DNA from: Cryptomeria japonica | Taxonomy: Eukaryota > Streptophyta > Pinopsida > Cupressales > Cupressaceae | NCBI RefSeq assembly: GCF_030272615.1 | Contig: NC_081410.1 | Span: 221,271,415-221,335,414 of the forward strand | Direction: 5' to 3' | Length of the DNA: 64,000 nucleotides | Shown here: positions 46,592 to 58,700 of the stretch, one piece after another | How positions within the stretch are numbered: the stretch's first letter is position 1 | Layout: each line of letters starts with the position of its first letter | Translations under genes and position numbers: made by a program | Notes under the pieces: generated by a model | Databases searched by the model: none | The model's input: only the letters and a program-made list of their open reading frames with translations | What the model was told of the DNA's origin: nothing

Positions 46592-47992
46592 TTAATTTGG
46601 AATAGGTGCACCTAACTCGGTAGGTAAGGTGCTTTCTTCATTTGACATAATTTCCTTCCTTTTCAAAATCATCTTTAATTTTTCTTTTATTTCTTCAGTG
46701 TCTTTTCTAGGTTGATCTCTGCAATCTCCAGCTAAGTGTCCTACTTTATGACAATGAAAACATGCCATACCAGGATTTCTCCATGATCTTCGGTTGTACA
46801 TCCCAAACCTTATAAAATAGTTGGCACTTATATGTCCATATCTTCCACAACATTCACACCATATCCTTGTATTGTAATCCCATGGTACTGCAAAATACTA
46901 TCGGTAAGGATCTGTGTGAGTTTGGTAACCTCTAGCATTTGCTTGGTGTGCATACCACATATAGTTCTTTTGCTTAAGCCAGCACTTCTCGGTACTATGT
47001 CCATATCTATTTCAGTTTTTACAAAACCCTTTGAATTTTGCCTTCTGATAATTGTTAACAGACTTTGTCCTACATTGATTAGATGTGTGACCATATTTAT
47101 TGCAATTATAACAGTAACCATTGGACTTAGTGACATTCGATTGCTTACCTTTTCTGATTTGGCATATGTTGGCAGTGTGACCTTGATTTCCATAGTAGTT
47201 GCAAATAGGCTTCTTTCTTTTGATGTTATTCTTGTTTCCAGCTTGCTTTGATGATTCTCCTCTCTCGGTAGTATGAATTCCTTTCTCGGTAGAGACTTTT
47301 CCTTTGTAACCGAGTCCTACATCTTTGTTGGGTCATCTTGTATTCAATTGCTCATCCAACATCTTTGATGCTTCATAACTCTTCTTTGATGTTTCTTTGG
47401 ATTTCTTCTCTATTTCAAGTTCATCGGTTAACTTTGATACTTCAAGTTTCAATGCCTGATTCTCATCATTCTTCAGAATTGCTTCATGATGTGCATAACC
47501 TAGTTGATCTGATAGGTTTTGTTGAATTCCAGTTAACCTTGTGATTTCATCATTCTTATCAGATACTAAGACTTCAAGTTGTTGTTTCTCTCTCTGTAGA
47601 TCTCTTGCTTTATCCTCAACTGTCCTCAATGCATCAAGATTTTGAGTCATCTGTGTGCTGAAATGTTCATGTTCTCTTTTCATTGCTTTCAGTTGATTAG
47701 CCAATGCTTTGTTCTTTTCTTTCAATACTCCAATCATTTCTTTAGTTTCTTCAGATATACTATTATCAGATGATGTCTCAATTTGTTCTGCTAACTCTTG
47801 AGAGTCCTACAAATCATCAGATAGTCTTCTTCTCACTTTCAAAGATTTTTGCATTTGCCTTTGCATGTCTGCAATCACTTGATTAGCATGATCCATCTCT
47901 TCTTGCAGATACACAATCCTCCAAGATTGTTTAGATCCTTCCATTGATAAGATCTTTCTCTTTAGGTAGTTAAACCCTTTTCCAAGATTCAA
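46592..47992 (-). pseudogene. Element H ORF1: coiled-coil, multi-zinc-knuckle gag-like protein
   Basis: One continuous minus frame of about 467 codons, broken only by four or five in-frame stops (near 47807, 47333, 47010 and 46902). The first 220 residues form a long coiled coil (EMDHANQVIADMQRQMQK; LQREKQQLEVLVSDKNDEI). The second half holds five CCHC-type zinc knuckles: CNYYGNQGHTANIC (second Cys lost), CYNCNKYGHTSNQC (intact), CKN.NRYGHSTEKC (second Cys a stop), CECCGRYGHISANY (last Cys lost) and CFHCHKVGHLAGDC (intact). It lies directly after the PBS, as gag does. A classical capsid core was not found, so it may bind RNA and be packaged by a partner's capsid. Confidence 0.72.
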
Positions 47993-48005
47993 GCTCTGAT
48001 ACTAA
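47989..48005 (-). promoter_or_regulatory. Element H primer-binding site
   Basis: The minus strand reads TAGTATCAGAGCTTGAA one base after the LTR end (TAACA, then AT). It is a one-base variant of the initiator-Met site TGGTATCAGAGC common in copia elements. Confidence 0.75.
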
Positions 48006-48006
48006 T

Positions 48007-49147
48007 TGTTAGGCCCAATATGGAAAGCTAATGTACTAAGAGGGGAGGGGTGAATCAGTACTCCAAAACTTTTCTTCAATAATAACTTTACTGTTATGCA
48101 TAAACTGAATAGTGCAAAAACACAATATAAAGCTAAAATAAATAGATAACAATTAGACATGATTCACTCCATAACACATATATTTTGGTTACGCAAAAAC
48201 TCTTGGTTAGAGAGAAAAACTGCGGTGGGGATGGCACCCACAACTTCACTATTGCAATAATAAAGAGTGTTCAGTTAGAGCTACATGTTTAGCTATTTCT
48301 GATAGCTTACCCTGTTAGGAGTAACAAGATCTATTAGATCTACCTTGCTAAAGGATTTTACAACACTTCATCTAAATGTTGCACCTGGTTAGAGGCTGTA
48401 CAATTTATAGACTTGATTAGAGTCTTTTACCCTGTCAAAGGTTTCTCTTACAACTTCACAATATTACAATAAAATTATTACAAATATCTGCAACTTTACA
48501 TCTGGAATGTTATAGCAGATTCTATGTGCTCAGAATAAGATTACCTTACTTATAGAATACCTCGGTAACCCATATAGTAACTCGGTAAACCCTTCTGTTT
48601 ACTCTATTCTTTGACTATTCTCTACAACCCTTCTCAGTGACCTCTATGTCTCTGTAACAGTCTTCTTACACTCATGCACACACCTCTTTAACTCTTAACT
48701 CATGCTGTATAAATAGATCTCTTATGATGGTGATCCTTTCATTGCTTCGATCTTACAAACATGATTTATTGAATGAATAACCATGCAAATTATTTCATTG
48801 GTTAGATGACCTCAAAATCATACACAATCTTTAAGTGCAATTTCCAATGTGATAATGGTTAGATGTGCCTCAATCTTGTAACACGTTTTCATATGCATTT
48901 CCAAGTTCAATGATTCTGGTAACACGTTTCACTCGGTGTATATCAACTCGGTGTGTCATCTTTGCTGCTCGGTAGACATGTAAAGATACTCGGTAGATAG
49001 CTCGGTGTATACTGCATTCTATGACTGCTTTCTTCTGTAACCGACTAGACTGTGCATACTGACTGAATATTTCGGTAATAGATAACCGACTAGAGTATAT
49101 AGTATAACTTTGACATAAAACTAATGGCAATCTGATAAGTAGTAACA
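48007..49147 (-). repeat. Element H 5' LTR
   Basis: 1141 bp, same as 41180-42305 with scattered substitutions and one small insertion near 48940 (an extra TATATCAACTCGGTG-like segment). Confidence 0.9.
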
Positions 49148-49289
49148 CATATGGTGAATGTTTATGATGTGTTGATTTGATTTACTTTCAATTTATACTG
49201 GTAAATAGTTTATTACTAGTTTGTGATTGATTTAGTGAAGTTTTATCAGTTCAAGTTTAAGTTATGAATTATTGTTAATATCGATTCAA

Positions 49290-49310
49290 CCCCCCCCCCC
49301 CCCCCCCCCC
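49290..49310. repeat. Poly-C tract of 21 bases
   Basis: An uninterrupted C run inside the conserved ATTCA-C(n)-TCTCA segment of the copia-type LTR of element G. Confidence 0.9.
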
Positions 49311-49346
49311 TCTCAATATTAACCAGATCCTCTCAGATTAACAACA

Positions 49347-50513
49347 TCAAATTTTGAGTCATTTGTTCAAGTATGGCAAAAGTTGCAAAAAGTTGTTTGA
49401 CAACTTTTACAACTTTCTTATGTAATTAAGTTCTTTTTGAATCCCAATGACCCAAATTAGTTGGAGGCCATTAAGACAGGTTGGGTGGATTTTAAATAGC
49501 CTCATTTGTGTTTGAGGTAGGTTATTGATGTTGTATGTAAGGTTTGGAGGAAGAAATAAATAAATCTTGAAGTATTTTTCCTACAATTTTCTGTAACATT
49601 GCTACAAAACCGTTCATAACTTTCTTGTACGGGTGAATTAGGATGTAAGGCTAGTTCCATTGGAAATCTGTATGAACCATTTTGTGAGATTTCACTGAGA
49701 TTTGTGCATTTGGTGGGCATTTTTTGAAAATCTATTCTGAAACCTAGGTGTAAGGGTTTGGACTGAGAAATGTAAGTTGCTCACCATTTCACTAAGAACA
49801 AAGCACCAAACTTGGTGGAATGGTAGGAAAGGGTTTTATCCAAATGGGTTTTGAGGCATGTTTGAAGCATTGAATGCCTAACATCCTCACGTGTTAGATC
49901 GTGGAGCATAGGTATGGTGAAGGGTTTGAAGTTTGATGCCCAAAAAAAATAAGGTGATGCCAAAATTTGAGTAATATGTCCATTTATGACATTCCCCTAC
50001 CCTTTGAAGTGGAGTTGAGGATTGTTGGAGTGTTCTTAGGACACTTGTGCAAAAGAGACCTAATTGTGCACCTCACAGTCTGAATTTGACCCAAATGTCC
50101 CAAAGTAACCTATGGTGGATTTCACATATGTTCTCAAACTCTTTAATGGGTATTTGAAAACATTTTCTTTTTGTGTCTGTGATCAGTGGTTTATGAGTTA
50201 TTTCCAAAAAACTCTTTGAGTAGGGCTAGTAGAGTGTATGAGCCAATACAAGGCAACCATCATAAGGAAGTGTTTTGGGGTCAAACTTTTGCATTTGGTA
50301 CTTTTTCTTGACACCTTTAATCATTCTAAATTATTGCCCCTTGGTTATAGGGTCATCTTTTAAAGTTAAGTTAAGTTGGGTGTAAATTGGTTCAAGAGTT
50401 GTTATGCTTAATGAATGAAAATTTGAGTTGGAGTGAGTAATCTGTCTTGGTAACTTGTAACCTATTTTCATTTATCATTTTGTGTCATTCTGATCCTCCT
50501 TGGATCCTCTGCA
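49347..50513. other. Unassigned non-coding DNA
   Basis: No gene, LTR end or repeat could be supported. Phrases such as GGTTCAAGAGTTG and TTTTGTGTCATTCTGATCC look repeat-like. It lies between the copia-type LTR and the truncated LTR of element I. Confidence 0.35.
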
Positions 50514-50956
50514 TCAAGAACAACTAAGTCAGCCTCCGCCAAAAGAATTCCTCCAAAATCAACATAGAATGATGTGCGGACCCAAGGGAAGGTTGGTCAT
50601 GAACCAAGGAACATCAAAGGATACAAAATTAGGCTCTGCAAGGTACAAAAATAATCTACAAGATTCTCCATCAGCAAATAGGTCCAAGCAGCTCTAGTGC
50701 ATAGGTCAGAAAATTGTCACACATTCTGGAAGCGATAACTTGCCGAAAAAAGATCCAAATGACTCACGGACCTAGGATAAGGTAGATGAACATGTCCACA
50801 AACAAAATCTAGCTCCGCAAGATCCAGTGAGAAGATACAAATAAACACATAATAGAAATGTTGAAATTGCAAAGCTAGATTAAATAGAAAACAAACTGAA
50901 AATAAATGTTTTTGGTTGATTCAAGATTGCCAAGAACCAAGGATGCTCCTGCATCA
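50514..50956 (-). repeat. Element I 3' LTR, truncated
   Basis: Matches 56014-56456 over about 440 bp (AGAACAACTAAGTC to CTGCATCA). Left of 50514 similarity stops at once. Confidence 0.75.
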
Positions 50957-50999
50957 GACATCCGAGGTTTATAAAAAAAGAGTCCCTCACTTTGCGACG

Positions 51000-52500
51000 G
51001 CTAGAGGAAAACCAAGATGGTCTACCCCAGCTTGAGAAATCCATGATGAGTCTTCAACTGGTCTTTCCTTCCACTTCACAAGATACTCTCTATATTGTTT
51101 TCCTCAGGTGCTACACCCAATTGTGCTATCCAAAATCTCTACAATTTGGCCTGGTACCCTCTGGGGCATCTACTTCTTCAAGTTTATTGTGATGTCTTCA
51201 CTGAATTCTGCCTCATGATACTAATTTAGGTCTACAATATTGAAAATAGGTGAAATACCCAAGGTATCAGGTAACTCCACTTCATATGCATTTTCGGAAC
51301 TAAATTTCCTCAAGATCTTACAAGGTCCAAACTTCCTCAACTTCAACTTATTATAGGTACCAACTATAAATCTTTCTTTTCTCAGATACACCATCACTCC
51401 ATCTCCAAATTTGAATTCTTTGTGTCTCCTCTTTTCATCTGCCTTCTCCTTATACCTATTGTTCATTTCCTCCAAATGTCTTTTAACCTGACTGTGTATT
51501 GTCTTCATATGTTTTACAAATACTTCTCCTTCTGTACTCCTTTTGTCCTCATTACTGATATCTCTTAACTTTGATATGTCTCTAGGGTGTACTTCGGTAA
51601 CAATCTCAAAGGGTGTTCTTTTGGTACTCCTATTCACAGAATTGTTGTAGGCAAACTCTGCTTGTGCAAGAATCAAATCCCAACTTTCAATTTTCTCTCC
51701 AACTAAGCATCTCAACAAATTTTCCAAACTCCTATTTACTACTTCTGTCTGTCCATCATTTTGTGGGTGAAAAGTAGAACTAAATTTCAAATATGTCTTC
51801 ATCTTCTTCCAAAGTGTTCTCAAAAAATATCCAACAAATTTAGTATCTCTGTCAGAAACTATGCTCTTAGGTAATCCATGTAGTCTCACCACCTCCTTGA
51901 AAAATAGGTCAGCTATATGCACAACATCGATTGTCTTCTTATAGGGTATGAAATGTGTCATCTTTGAGAATATATCCACCACCATAAATATAGAATCATT
52001 CCCTCTCTATGTCTTAGGCAATCCAAGTATGAAATCCATGCTTATGTCCTCCCAAGGTCTCTCTAGAACTGTCAAAGGCTTATACAATCCAACATTCTGA
52101 CTGCTACCTTTTGCAAGTTGACAAATTCTACAACTTTGAACAAATTTCCTAACATCCTTATGAATTTGAGGCCAAAAGTAATTCTCAGAAACGAAGGCTA
52201 TTGTCTTATCAACACCAAAGTGTCCTACTAATCCTCCACAATGCTTTTCCTTTTTCATATTTCTCTCATAGAACTTGGGGGTACACACAACTAGGTTCCT
52301 CTGAACAACATCTCATCTTGAATGAAACAATCTATCCACTTACTCCTATCCACCGCAACAGGTTCTATGCAAGCTCTCCAAGGTTATGCAAAATCAGGAT
52401 CATTCTCATACAAGTTTTTCAATTCCTCAAAACCCAATACTTCCACTCGCATCTTTGTCAGCACATTTCTCCTTCTACTAAGGGCATCAACAACTTTATT
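51000..52500 (-). pseudogene. Element I integrase with chromodomain
   Basis: Integrase zinc-binding segment at 52250-52080 (GHFGVDKTIA; CRICQLAKG), catalytic core with SMDFILGLPKT (Asp), SDRDTKFVG (Asp) and DGQTEVVN (Glu), then a basic C-terminal region (DGVMVYLRKERF; KLRKFGPCKI) to 51221. After stops a chromodomain follows at about 51130-51000: YREYLVKWKERPVEDSSW. In chromoviruses this domain steers integration to marked chromatin. Breaks occur at about 52005, 51219 and 51120. Confidence 0.82.
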
Positions 52501-52539
52501 TGACTTACCACTTTTATGTTTCAAAACAAAGGTATGACT

Positions 52540-54330
52540 CTACAAGAACTCCACCCATCTAATGTGTCTTTGATTCAACCTACCATGACTGTTTAGATAT
52601 TTCAAAGCTTGATGATCGGTATACAACACAAACTCCTTAGTCATTAAATAATGCCTCCACTTCTTTAATGCTTGAATTATTGCATAAAACTCTTGATCAT
52701 ACACATAATATCTTCTTCTTGCATCATTCAATTTTCCATTGAAATAAGATATTGATCTTCCTTCTTGACTCAATATTGCTCCAATTGCATTCCCACTTGC
52801 ATCATAATCCACTTGAAATACTTTGCTAAAATATGGTAAATCCAACATAGGTTGTTTTGTCATTTTCTACTTCAACAACTCAAAACTCTTATTTTCTCTA
52901 TATGTTCACTTGAAATCCTTCCTATTTCCCCTCATTGTTTATGTCATAGGGCTACAAATTGAACTAAAATTTTTAATGAACTTCCAGTAGAAACTAGCCA
53001 ATCCATGAAATGATCTTACCTCTCCAATATTTTCCGATGTATGCCATTCAACAATTGCTCTTACCTTCTTAGGATCCATCCTCAATCCATCTGCAGATAT
53101 CACAAATCCCAAATAGACTAAGTCTTCCTTCATGAAACTACAATTCTTAATGTTTATCAACAACTTCTCCTCTCTCAACCTTTTCAAAACTTGTCTCAAA
53201 TGCAACATATGTTCTTCCTTTGTCTTACCAAAAATCAAGATGTCATCTAAGTACACAATAACAAACTTACCCAAGAATTTCTTAAATACCTCATTCAACA
53301 ACCTCATGAAAGTACTTGGTACATTAGTCAATCCAAAAGGCATCACCAACCATTCATATAGTCCTTCATTTGCCTTGAATGTTGTCTTCCACTCATCTCC
53401 TTCTCTAATTCTAATCTAATGGTATCCACTTTTCAAGTCTATCTTTGTGGAATATCTGGCTCCACTTAAACAGTCCATTAGGTGATCCATCCTAGGCAAA
53501 GGAAATCGATACTTCATTATGATCTTGTTTACTACTCTAGAGTCAGTAGACATCATCCATTCTCCATTCTTATTAAGTGCTAATACTATTGGAACTGCAC
53601 AAGGGCTCAAACTTTCTCTGATCAAACCTTTCTTCAATAATTCTTGCACTTGTTTGTTCAATTCCTCATTCTTTGTTGGTGTCATCTGGTGTGTTTCTTT
53701 GTTACATAAACTAGGTCCAAGAATCAGGTCCATGCAATTATTGATACTTCTCACAAGTGGTAATCCATCATGTATATTATCTGAAATGATGTCTCCATAC
53801 TCTGTTAGCAACTCTTTTATCTCCTTTGGTTGTTCTTATTCATGCTTTGAGTTTTCAATCTTCTTAGGAACTAAAACAAAACACATATTCTTATCTCTTA
53901 TCCCATCCAGGAATTTCCTTCCATCTACCAAACAAATTCTAGCATTAGTACGAAATTCACTTTTCAAAGGTTCCTCCAAAGGCAACAAGGTCTATTTCAT
54001 CCCATTTGTAATAATAGTTTATATATTCCTTCTTTCATCATGCATTGTTTGTCTATCATACTGCCAAGGTCTACACAATAAGATATGACATACACCCATA
54101 GGCACAATATCACACAAAACTTCATCATGATAAGATCCAATCTTTAATTTTACCAAACATTGTTCACTTAATAATACCTTATGATCATCTCGAATCCATG
54201 CTATCTGATAAGGCTTGGGGTGCTTCAATCTCTCCAAATTCATCTTATACACCATCTCCTTCGAAACAAGGTTATATGTACTACCGTTGTCAATATAACT
54301 CTACAACACTTACCGACTTCTTTGCATCTT
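52540..54330 (-). pseudogene. Element I protease, reverse transcriptase and RNase H
   Basis: Protease: IDNGSTYNLVS near 54285 (usual DSG, here DNG) and VCHILLCRPWQYDR. RT (53811-52939): [44 protein letters not shown] and catalytic YLDD near 53245. RNase H (52863-52540): VDYDASGNAIGAIL, ISYFNGKL, VLYTDHQALKYL. Interruptions lie near 53980, 53414, 53350 and 52930. Parts 53416-53811, 52939-53349 and 52540-52863 are each fully open. Confidence 0.85.
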
Positions 54331-54439
54331 GTCTTGAAAAAATTCTTCCTATGTAGGCATTCTTTCTCTCCTCCGATATGGTATAATTCTCTTCTCATCA
54401 TCAACAACTCTCCATCCTTCAATTTGTTAGCTAATCTGG

Positions 54440-55517
54440 TAGGTTCTTCTTCCACCAATGCTTCTCTTTCATGGTTCTCTATCCTCTTACATTCAAAAGC
54501 ATGATGTCCTTCTCCTCCACATTTAAAACAGGTTCCTCCAAACTCTCTCTTTTACTGTCTTCTTTCCTCTTTTCCATAACCCTTATTCCAATAACCATAC
54601 TTTTCTTTTGTTCAGTAAATTTTTTTGTCATCCCTCCAGTAAGAACTACCATCTTTGCTAACTTCCTTGTCTTTGTTCTGTTCTGCATAGGGTTCTCTTC
54701 CTCTAGTATAGGTTCTTCCTCCCTGAAATCTTCCTCCTCTACCTCTTTACTTTTGCTCATGTTTTTTATTCAACTTCTCCTTTGCCTTTAGGGAAAATTG
54801 ATAAGCTTCCTCAACACTCTGCAACTTGATTAAACTAAGTTCATCTTGTATAAACATCCACAACCCATTCAAATATCTAGTGACTTATTCAATCTCATCA
54901 TCAGTGTGTCCAGATCTTATATTCAACGTGTAGAATGCTTCAGTATACTCCTTCACACTAGATTCCTTCTGCTTCAGGTTCTGCAACTTCTGGAATAGAT
55001 TCATTTGATAATCGACAACCATGAACTTTGATTTCAACATGTTAACCATTTGCACCCAATATTTGATCTTCTCTTTACCCCTTCTTTGTCTATCCACCTA
55101 CAAATGTTCCCACTAATGAGATGCATGTCCTTTCAACTTAGTACAAGCATATTTCACCTTTTTGTCTTCATTTGTGCTCCCAAAATAAAAAAACTTTTCT
55201 ATCTCCATGATCCAATCAATCAATTCATTTGAATCTAACTTGCCATCCTAATCTGGTGGGTTAAAATGTGGTTTGGTATTCACTTTGGTCAAGACTTTTA
55301 AAAATCTTTCTTCTTACAAATCAATCGTCAGTTGGTTTGATCCTTCTTCTCCCGCCTCTACTTCCTTTTCATCATCACTCATATCTTCAACATGTTGACC
55401 TCTTCTCTAGGTCGTTTTAATAACTTCCAATCAAGCTGCAATTCCTCTCAACATTTCTATCACAACAGGGTCTACATTTCCACATGATCCACCACCTTTA
55501 GCATTTCTTTGGTCCAT
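54440..55517 (-). pseudogene. Element I gag
   Basis: Start MDQRNAKGGG at 55517. The capsid-like core is at about 55255-54885 (SNELIDWIMEIEKFFYFG, ACTKLKGHASH.WEH, SVKEYTEAFYTL), which matches Retrotrans_gag. The zinc knuckle CFKCGGEGHHAFEC is intact at about 54530-54490. Stops lie near 55420, 55320, 55245, 55130, 55100 and 54885. Confidence 0.75.
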
Positions 55518-55610
55518 CTTCATGCAAGTCCTCTACAGTTGTTGGTCAGATCCTCAATTCCACCACCCCACAACAAAATTCTTACAAGACTGCAATATCT
55601 AGAATGAAAA

Positions 55611-55625
55611 CTTGCTTTGATACCA
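55611..55625 (-). promoter_or_regulatory. Element I primer-binding site (initiator Met tRNA)
   Basis: The minus strand reads TGGTATCAAAGCAAG two bases after the LTR end, a one-base variant of the usual TGGTATCAGAGC. Confidence 0.8.
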
Positions 55626-55627
55626 CT

Positions 55628-56456
55628 TGAAGCAATCATGATAAGAGAGTCCTCAAGGAGAATAGTCTAGACCATGTAGCAAGAGTAAACATAATGGAAG
55701 CAACACAATGTGATGGAGGCAATGTAGAATCAGATTTATATTATACCATGGAATGTAAATACAAATTGAATAGCAGCATATGGGCTTCTAGATTCAACAC
55801 ATAGGTTTGATTACAAACATGCTCAAAATACAGTATCCAAGCTCAAACAAGAATGTGAACCAACTCCAGATGTCCTAATCTTCTAATTATTATTCTATGT
55901 CCTAAACTATTTCTACCATATGCTTAATTACATTAATTTATATGATATTCATAGCTCTAGGATGATTCGCGTTAGTCCAAGATGAAAACAATTCCCGATG
56001 AAGAAGGTGTAACGTGTAGAACAACTAAGTCATCCTCCACCAAAAGAATTCCTTTGAAATCAATATAGAATGATGTACAGACCTAGGGGAAGGTTGTCCA
56101 TGAACTAAGGAATATCAAAGAATGTAAAATTAGGCTCCGCAAGCTATGGAAATGATCTACAAGATTATCCATCAGCAAATAGGTCCAACTGGCTCTAGTG
56201 CACAGGTCAGAAAACTATCCCCCATTCCAGAAGCGATAACATGCCAAAAAAGATCCAAATGACCTGTTGACCTAGGATAAGGTAGATGAACATGCCCATG
56301 AACAAAATCTAGCTCTTCAATATCCAGTGAGAAAATGCGGCAAAACACAAAATAGAAATGTTGAAACTACAAAACCAAACTGAACAAAAAAAAAACTGAA
56401 ATGAAATGTTTTTGGTTGATGCAAGATTGCCAAGAACTAGGGATGCTCCTGCATCA
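55628..56456 (-). repeat. Element I 5' LTR
   Basis: 829 bp, TGATGC...GCTTCA ends on the minus strand, adjoining the PBS. The part 56014-56456 is repeated at 50514-50956. Confidence 0.75.
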
Positions 56457-58700
56457 ATTCTCCTATCCCTATATTTTCTTCCTCTTAGATGCTCTATCTC
56501 TTCATTTCTACTTTACCATTAGTATGACTATAAGATCATACTTCTCTACAGTGGGGCCTGAATGTAGCGTCATAAATTATACACCATTAATTAGGGTGTC
56601 TAATTTGATCTCTCCTAGCACCCATTTTAGTATTTTTCATTCCTCTATGCATGATAGGACCTTTATTGTATTAAATTAACATTAATTCAATATTATGAGT
56701 CCTATTCCATTTTAATACATCAACACTATTATTTGGGCCCTTATTTTAAGTGTCATTTATCTTCTTTCATTTCATGCTTATATGGGTCCTATGTCATTTC
56801 AACTTGTTCAGTGCACCTTTTACCACATCTAAATATTATTACTTTTCATTAAATTATATTTATAGTATTAGGAACCTTTTATCAAACATCCCTAAAAATT
56901 TGGGCCCAAAGTGTTAGGACGATTTTGGTCCAGGCAACCTTGGTTGACACTTTTTGGCTAAACTTTTGGGAGGATAATATGTCGGTCTAACTGTTTCCAA
57001 AATAACAAATATGAGTCTAAATGACAACAAGTTACATCAAGACATCTTCAATTATGTTTTCAATTATCCTTTCATAATGAATTTTATGATGATTTATCAT
57101 CTTATTTCATCAACACATGGAGGACTTATCCTAAGAGAATTGCATCACCTATTGAAGGTATAATAAATTCAATCATTCATTTCAATTCAATCATTTAAAT
57201 CTAAGTTTCAATTAAAATTTAATTATAGAGTTAATTCCAAACTCGGGGTTTAACCTAAGCAAACCCCTATCAACCCAACAACATTGTTCTCCTTTCGTGT
57301 GTATACTCATGTTCAACTACGGGTCCATGATAGAGATGAAATATCCAAAAGCACTCAAAATTCAGAGATAGACCATATCTCAAAATCTCATCCAAAAACA
57401 CCAGGATAAGTGCATCCTAGGCACCATTGTCCTCTTATTTCCAACTCAATTTGTAGGCACACATTCCCCTCTACGTCTTCTTTCTATATCTATTTTATTT
57501 TTATGATTATTATTTTTGAATTTATCTATTTATGTTGTCATTGTTGATTTTGCATCTTCTAGCCCTAATTCTCACATTTAATTCACATGTTTTCAATTGC
57601 TCATTTTCACTCAATCAAAAGAAGTGAAATCCAATATGCATTTAGCCCTCTTCCTGATAGAGTTAAGGTTGAATATATTGGGTTTATTCTCCTTTTTATG
57701 TAATCATTGTGAAATAGATCTTGTTCCTACTTTGCATGCATAAACTAGTGAACCCTATTTTCATACATTTCAATATGATTAAATATAGTGCACCTAATTA
57801 ACACCAAATACTATAAATTAAAATAGTTTGAATTTCAAATGGATATATCAGCTTATATATCTGATTACAAACTGAATAACAACAACATAATGTTGTAACA
57901 TATCCCCAAAACATAAAACAACCAACAATCAACACAACTGTGCCTAAAGATCACTTAAAACAATACCTAAATAATCATTGAATGCTATAAAGAAGTAACA
58001 AACAATCTTACAAATTTTCTTTTAGCCCAAATGCAATCTCTGGATGAGAATGTTTTCTACAATCAAAGGGTTTTTGTCCTTTAATCATCCAAAGCTGATG
58101 AATTTTCGTTCATAAGCCTTCTTCTTTGATGAGATAATAATTAGCATGCTTTTCAAGGATCAAGCTCATCATATTTATAACCATCCAAATTCCAATGCCC
58201 ATTGGGATGCATGACCATTTAGTTGTCGGCTATTGATTTGTCAATTATGGAGTTTCTCCAGAGCCCTTTTCATTTGTAATAGTTAATTTCTTTTGGAATT
58301 CTCACTACATGACTTCAAAGGGCACAAATTCCAATGCCTAAATTGAGCCTCATAAATATCAAATTCAATATTTAATTTCTCTCCTGATATTGCAAATGAT
58401 TAGACAATAATAAATATTAAATTAATTATTCTTTTTGCACTTGTTCAATTAACCCATGGAAACATAAAATGAGTTATTATTTGCCAAAATATAAATTTAA
58501 ACAAAAAAAGGACATGGTAAATGGTGAGGTTTTATTACTCACCCCCAAAACCCTCATAGATGTATCCCAAATAGAAATCCACTTTTCAAATTTCTATCAT
58601 ACCCTAGATCTTTAACAACCCAATCTTATAAAGACACTCGTGACCTTTAGAATAACTTCATTATTTTTTTGTAAGGCCATGGGTTTAACTATACACAATA
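56457..58700. other. Non-coding DNA
   Basis: AT-rich, no supported gene on either strand. Phrases such as GGGCCCTTATTTTAAGTGTC and TTGGTCCAGGCAACCTTGG look like old LTR material but have no second copy in the window. Confidence 0.4.

Larger units (their letters stand above)
41180..49147 (-). mobile_element. Element H: complete but RT-less LTR retrotransposon (minus strand)
   Basis: LTRs 41180-42305 and 48007-49147 (ends TGTTA...TAACA) are flanked by the perfect 5-bp duplication CATAT (41175-41179, 49148-49152). On the minus strand a PBS follows the 5' LTR and a PPT precedes the 3' LTR, so all cis signals are present. The 5.7-kb internal region encodes ORF1 (coiled coil plus zinc knuckles) and ORF2 (unknown). 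Careful reading in all minus frames shows no protease, RT, RNase H or integrase motif. LTR ends and PBS are of copia type. The LTR pair is very similar, so the insertion is young compared with other elements here. Confidence 0.88.
40016..49346 (+). mobile_element. Element G: copia-type LTR (probably solo), split by element H
   Basis: It starts TGTTGTCATTGATGG and ends TTAACAACA after a poly-C/TCTCAATATT segment (49290-49320), giving matching TGTTG/CAACA ends. The GGGTTTCCACG block at 41148-41158 and the CCC..TCTCA block near the end are familiar from plant copia LTRs and recur in opposite orientation in the LTR of H and at 58701-58920. Without H it is about 1.36 kb. No PBS, coding region or second LTR was found, and no clear target duplication, so solo status is a guess. 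Confidence 0.5.
50514..56456 (-). mobile_element. Element I: chromovirus (Ty3/gypsy with chromodomain), minus strand
   Basis: The order on the minus strand is LTR (56456-55628), PBS (55625-55611), gag, protease, RT, RNase H, integrase, chromodomain, then LTR (50956-50514). It has the normal gypsy domain order and the chromodomain that defines chromoviruses. The 3' LTR is only about 440 bp of an expected 829, so its distal half is missing at 50514. Frames are broken by stops and shifts, but all catalytic motifs seen are intact, so it is the least decayed autonomous-type element here. Confidence 0.85.

Noticed and set aside
46828-47251. Plus-strand open frame opposite the zinc-knuckle region
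   Set aside because: Shadow of ORF1 of element H, whose minus frame has recognisable CCHC motifs.
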